A DNA stretch of 64,000 nt from Quillaja saponaria (lineage: Eukaryota > Streptophyta > Magnoliopsida > Fabales > Quillajaceae). Both the position numbers and the translations under genes were made by a program. Shown here in pieces: positions 61,615 through 64,000 of the stretch. The stretch is from assembly GCA_029379385.1 (NCBI GenBank), contig CM055615.1, forward strand, positions 3,224,001 through 3,288,000. The letters are read 5' to 3'. The first letter of the stretch is position 1, and each line of letters opens with the position of its first letter. The notes under the pieces were generated by a model, which saw nothing but the letters and a program-made list of their open reading frames with translations, did not search any database and was not told the origin of the DNA.

Positions 61615-63174
61615 TTACCCCCTTTCTACCATCATTTTACTTTCCATATTACAATGGACTATCTCTTGGTTATTATCCTGGGCTGCAATAGATGGACTAG
61701 ACCCAAAAGTAAAGTGTAGAGGCCCTTTTGTTATTAAATCAGAAGTATTCTTCTCCCTTCCGAATTTTTGAGTTTCAGTTTGCTTCTTGTTAATTTCCAT
61801 CCCTACCCTTGCCTTATAATTCTTCTGCATGACCACCTCGTTCACTTCTTCCTTGAATCCCATAGTGACAGCCTCCTCTAAATCTGCCTTCCAGTTATTA
61901 TGATTCCTGGAATTCTCATATCGTTTATTTTCTGCGCTTAAATCGGCATGCATCTCTCCACTCCCATGCATATTAGCGTTAATTTGTTCCATAAAGTTAG
62001 GCATAGTTTTCTCTCCCCTTTCCAATCCTGTATCAGATTCCTCATGAAGAGCCGCAAATCTCGAACCATCCTAATTTGCTTTAACGCTCCGGCCACTAAC
62101 AATTTTCCCATAAGCCCTAACACCACCGTTTACAGCATCTCTTGTTGTAGTACGCCTCCCTCTTCTTGATTTCTGCGCAACCACCCATATACTATACTTT
62201 GCCTTATGATTTTGACTGAATAAACCCGGATTAATTTCATGATGATTGGAACTTTCTGGTGCGCTCCTTTCTTGGTTATCTTCTGTCTTGTTGTCTTCCT
62301 TACAATTCTCTTGTATATAACCATATTTTCCATAGCCAAAACATACTTGATGCATTCCTTCATATTCAATCTTGCGCACTTGTCCTTTGAATCAGAATTT
62401 CGAGACTAGTGGTTGCCCAAGTTCAATCTCAACACACATACTGGCAAACTGACCTCTATTGGCATGTTCAGTGGTTTTGTCAATTGTTATTGCCTTTCCA
62501 ATCTTATTTCCCAGTTTCCAAAGAAAAGATTTACTGAAACATTCCAAATGGAGACCTGGAAATCTCACCCAAGCTCTAATCTTATCAATCACTGCACCAT
62601 AGGGATCGAAATTGGGTCTCTAGCTTTACACAGTGAGATAATGATCCATAATCATCCATGGACCACCTCCTAGTACCACCATTCTATCCTCTTTACGTGC
62701 AAATTTTACCACATTGTAATTATTGCCAACATCAATGATTTCTATAGGACCTGTAGGCTTCCACATTTGCGTAAGTTTCTTACTCAGAAAGGTATACCCT
62801 ATGGTTCGCCCAAGAAGCTTAATGATAATAGCTTGCCTCCATGGTCTTCTTATGAGATCCTCCTTAGCCCTAGAAAGTTTGATTGTCAATATATCATCCT
62901 CAATGTCCTCAGCCCTATCTGCATCCCACTCCTCATCATCAATGTCTCCCAGATGTTCTTGTCTATCAGTTTCGGTACCTCCTCTTTTTGATGTGTGATC
63001 ACCACCAACTACCATAGAAAGATATGAAAGTTTTCGTTTAGCATCCACAAAACGAGCAGTCCCTCCATCCTCTAGACAAGGATTGATTTCTCCAACATGT
63101 TTGACCTTCTTGTTACTACGATGAAGAAGATCTGCCTCTTCTACCGACAAACTCATGCTAGCCCCCTCTTCCAT
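61615..63174 (-). pseudogene. LINE ORF1 (DUF4283-like with degenerate zinc knuckle)
   Basis: Starts at 63174 (MEEGASMSLSVEEADLL). The DUF4283-type block runs ILTIKLSRAKEDLIRRPWRQ to GGGPWMIMDHYLTV, followed by AWVRFPGLHLE. The zinc knuckle near 62300-62345 reads CFGYGKYGYIQENC: the second Cys and the His of CX2CX4HX4C are both Tyr. Stops near 62626 and 62392 split it. Gag-like RNA-binding protein of the LINE. Confidence 0.82.
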
Positions 63175-63224
63175 TGGAGGGGAAAACCTCGAAGAATTTT
63201 TTTTAGAGACCCAACTTTACTATC

Positions 63225-63239
63225 ACATTTCTCGTATAT
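63225..63239. repeat. LINE target-site duplication, right copy
   Basis: ACATTTCTCGTATAT, identical to 54016-54030. Confidence 0.92.
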
Positions 63240-64000
63240 AAGTGGATGCATGAGGGTTTGAAATTTTTTAATTTATTAGGGTTAGCATGATGTTATCTCT
63301 GACAATACATGAGTTTTTGCAAATAACTTTGTTGATTTGCATTTTTCTTTAAGTGTTTATTTTTTACAAACTTATTACAAACTCATTTATATCATCAATT
63401 CCATTACAATAAACATTGTATTATAAAAAATACCATTATACACATAAAAAAAATCTAACATAAGTCGGTGAATGTCATAGTTATAGAATAGGTAATTTAA
63501 TTTTTGCAGTAGAATAGAGTTAGACATGATTGGGAGACCGAGAATTACATGAAGATAATTTTTTGAGAATGATTAGTTTACTCTGGACCTTCCTAAAAGC
63601 GGAGCATTGAATCGATGCTACTGGAGAAAAATAATTCATGTAAGTTGTAACTGACCCTAAATAATTTGGGATTTATGATATAATTAAGTTGAATTGAGTT
63701 TTTGTTATTATTTTTAGTGAATATAAAATTTTATAATAAACAATATATGAAAACAAGTTCTCTTAAGATTTGAAAGAAAAGCATTAGAAATAAAATTTTG
63801 TATATAACTAAATGCATAATAACATCAGAATTTAAGGATAATCAATCTAACTCCAATTTTAACCAATCAATCTGCGCAAGTATTATGCAAAAACAAATTG
63901 AAATTCATAAAATTCATAAAAGTCAATTTAATCTGAAAAGTCAAGATCAAGCGTGTGCACTAATCAATGAAGGCACCGTATATATGCAAAAAAACAAATT
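63240..64000. other. AT-rich spacer at window end
   Basis: No gene, repeat end or promoter seen. Confidence 0.5.

Larger units (their letters stand above)
54031..63224 (-). mobile_element. Full-length L1-type LINE, interrupted by a solo LTR, coding capacity lost
   Basis: A perfect 15-bp target duplication ACATTTCTCGTATAT flanks it (54016-54030 and 63225-63239). The 3' end on the minus strand is an A tail (54031-54039). In minus order: short leader, ORF1 (61615-63174), endonuclease (about 60640-61365), reverse transcriptase (59784-60640, then 55640-56534), zinc-binding zf-RVT region (about 54540-55450) and RNase H (54058-54520). After removal of the nested 3.25 kb LTR the element is about 5.9 kb, the usual full size. 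Both ORFs have several stops and frameshifts, so it is dead. The ordinary plant L1 layout with C-terminal RNase H is established knowledge. Confidence 0.92.

Overview
This is a plant nuclear window, very probably from a woody eudicot. The DNA is AT-rich and mostly intergenic. It holds three spliced or single-exon genes with clear Arabidopsis counterparts: a DYW-type PPR editing factor, the LRR receptor-like pseudokinase TMKL1, and a secreted pectate lyase. All recognised introns have GT/AG borders. Most of the rest is plant-type transposable elements: LTR retrotransposons, TRIMs, a LINE, MITEs and tRNA-headed SINE-like copies. I see no prokaryotic-style operon, CRISPR array, rRNA gene or complete tRNA gene. 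The species cannot be named from the sequence alone.

Layout. 0.2-4.2 kb is a minus-strand TRIM-like element in tandem LTR-internal-LTR-internal-LTR form, with a 2.3 kb solo LTR inserted in its middle LTR. 4.2-11.4 kb is a patchwork of Tat-like (Ty3/gypsy-style) LTR fragments in opposing orientations plus a MITE. 11.4-25 kb is AT-rich spacer with a small decayed coding fragment, TIR elements, a very young TRIM (identical LTRs at 19.2-20.0 kb), a dead RNase H fragment and a small solo LTR with perfect target duplications. 25-41 kb is the gene island: LPA66-like PPR gene (+), TMKL1 (+, two exons), pectate lyase (-, seven exons). 41-54 kb is spacer with SINE-like elements, a 325-bp tandem array split by a 4.0 kb solo LTR, and a MITE. 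54.0-63.2 kb is one structurally full-length LINE (minus strand) with a 15-bp perfect target duplication, broken by a 3.25 kb solo LTR. 63.2-64 kb is featureless spacer.

Main observations. (1) Three related long solo LTRs (2.3, 4.0 and 3.25 kb) each have TG...CA ends and 5-bp target duplications (two perfect, one 4/5). All carry a conserved inverted repeat of CTCAGCCCC and GGGGCTGAG. (2) The two plus-strand genes are intact except for three one-base insertions (25721, 34938, 35236). Removing each one returns the conserved reading frame, so assembly error is the first explanation to test, then recent decay. (3) TMKL1 next to a pectate lyase matches the Arabidopsis At3g24660/At3g24670 neighbourhood as I recall it. 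TMKL1 and the pectate lyase lie tail to tail, about 1.4 kb apart. The PPR protein probably acts in chloroplast RNA editing, TMKL1 at the plasma membrane and the lyase in the cell wall. I see no evidence that they work as one system.
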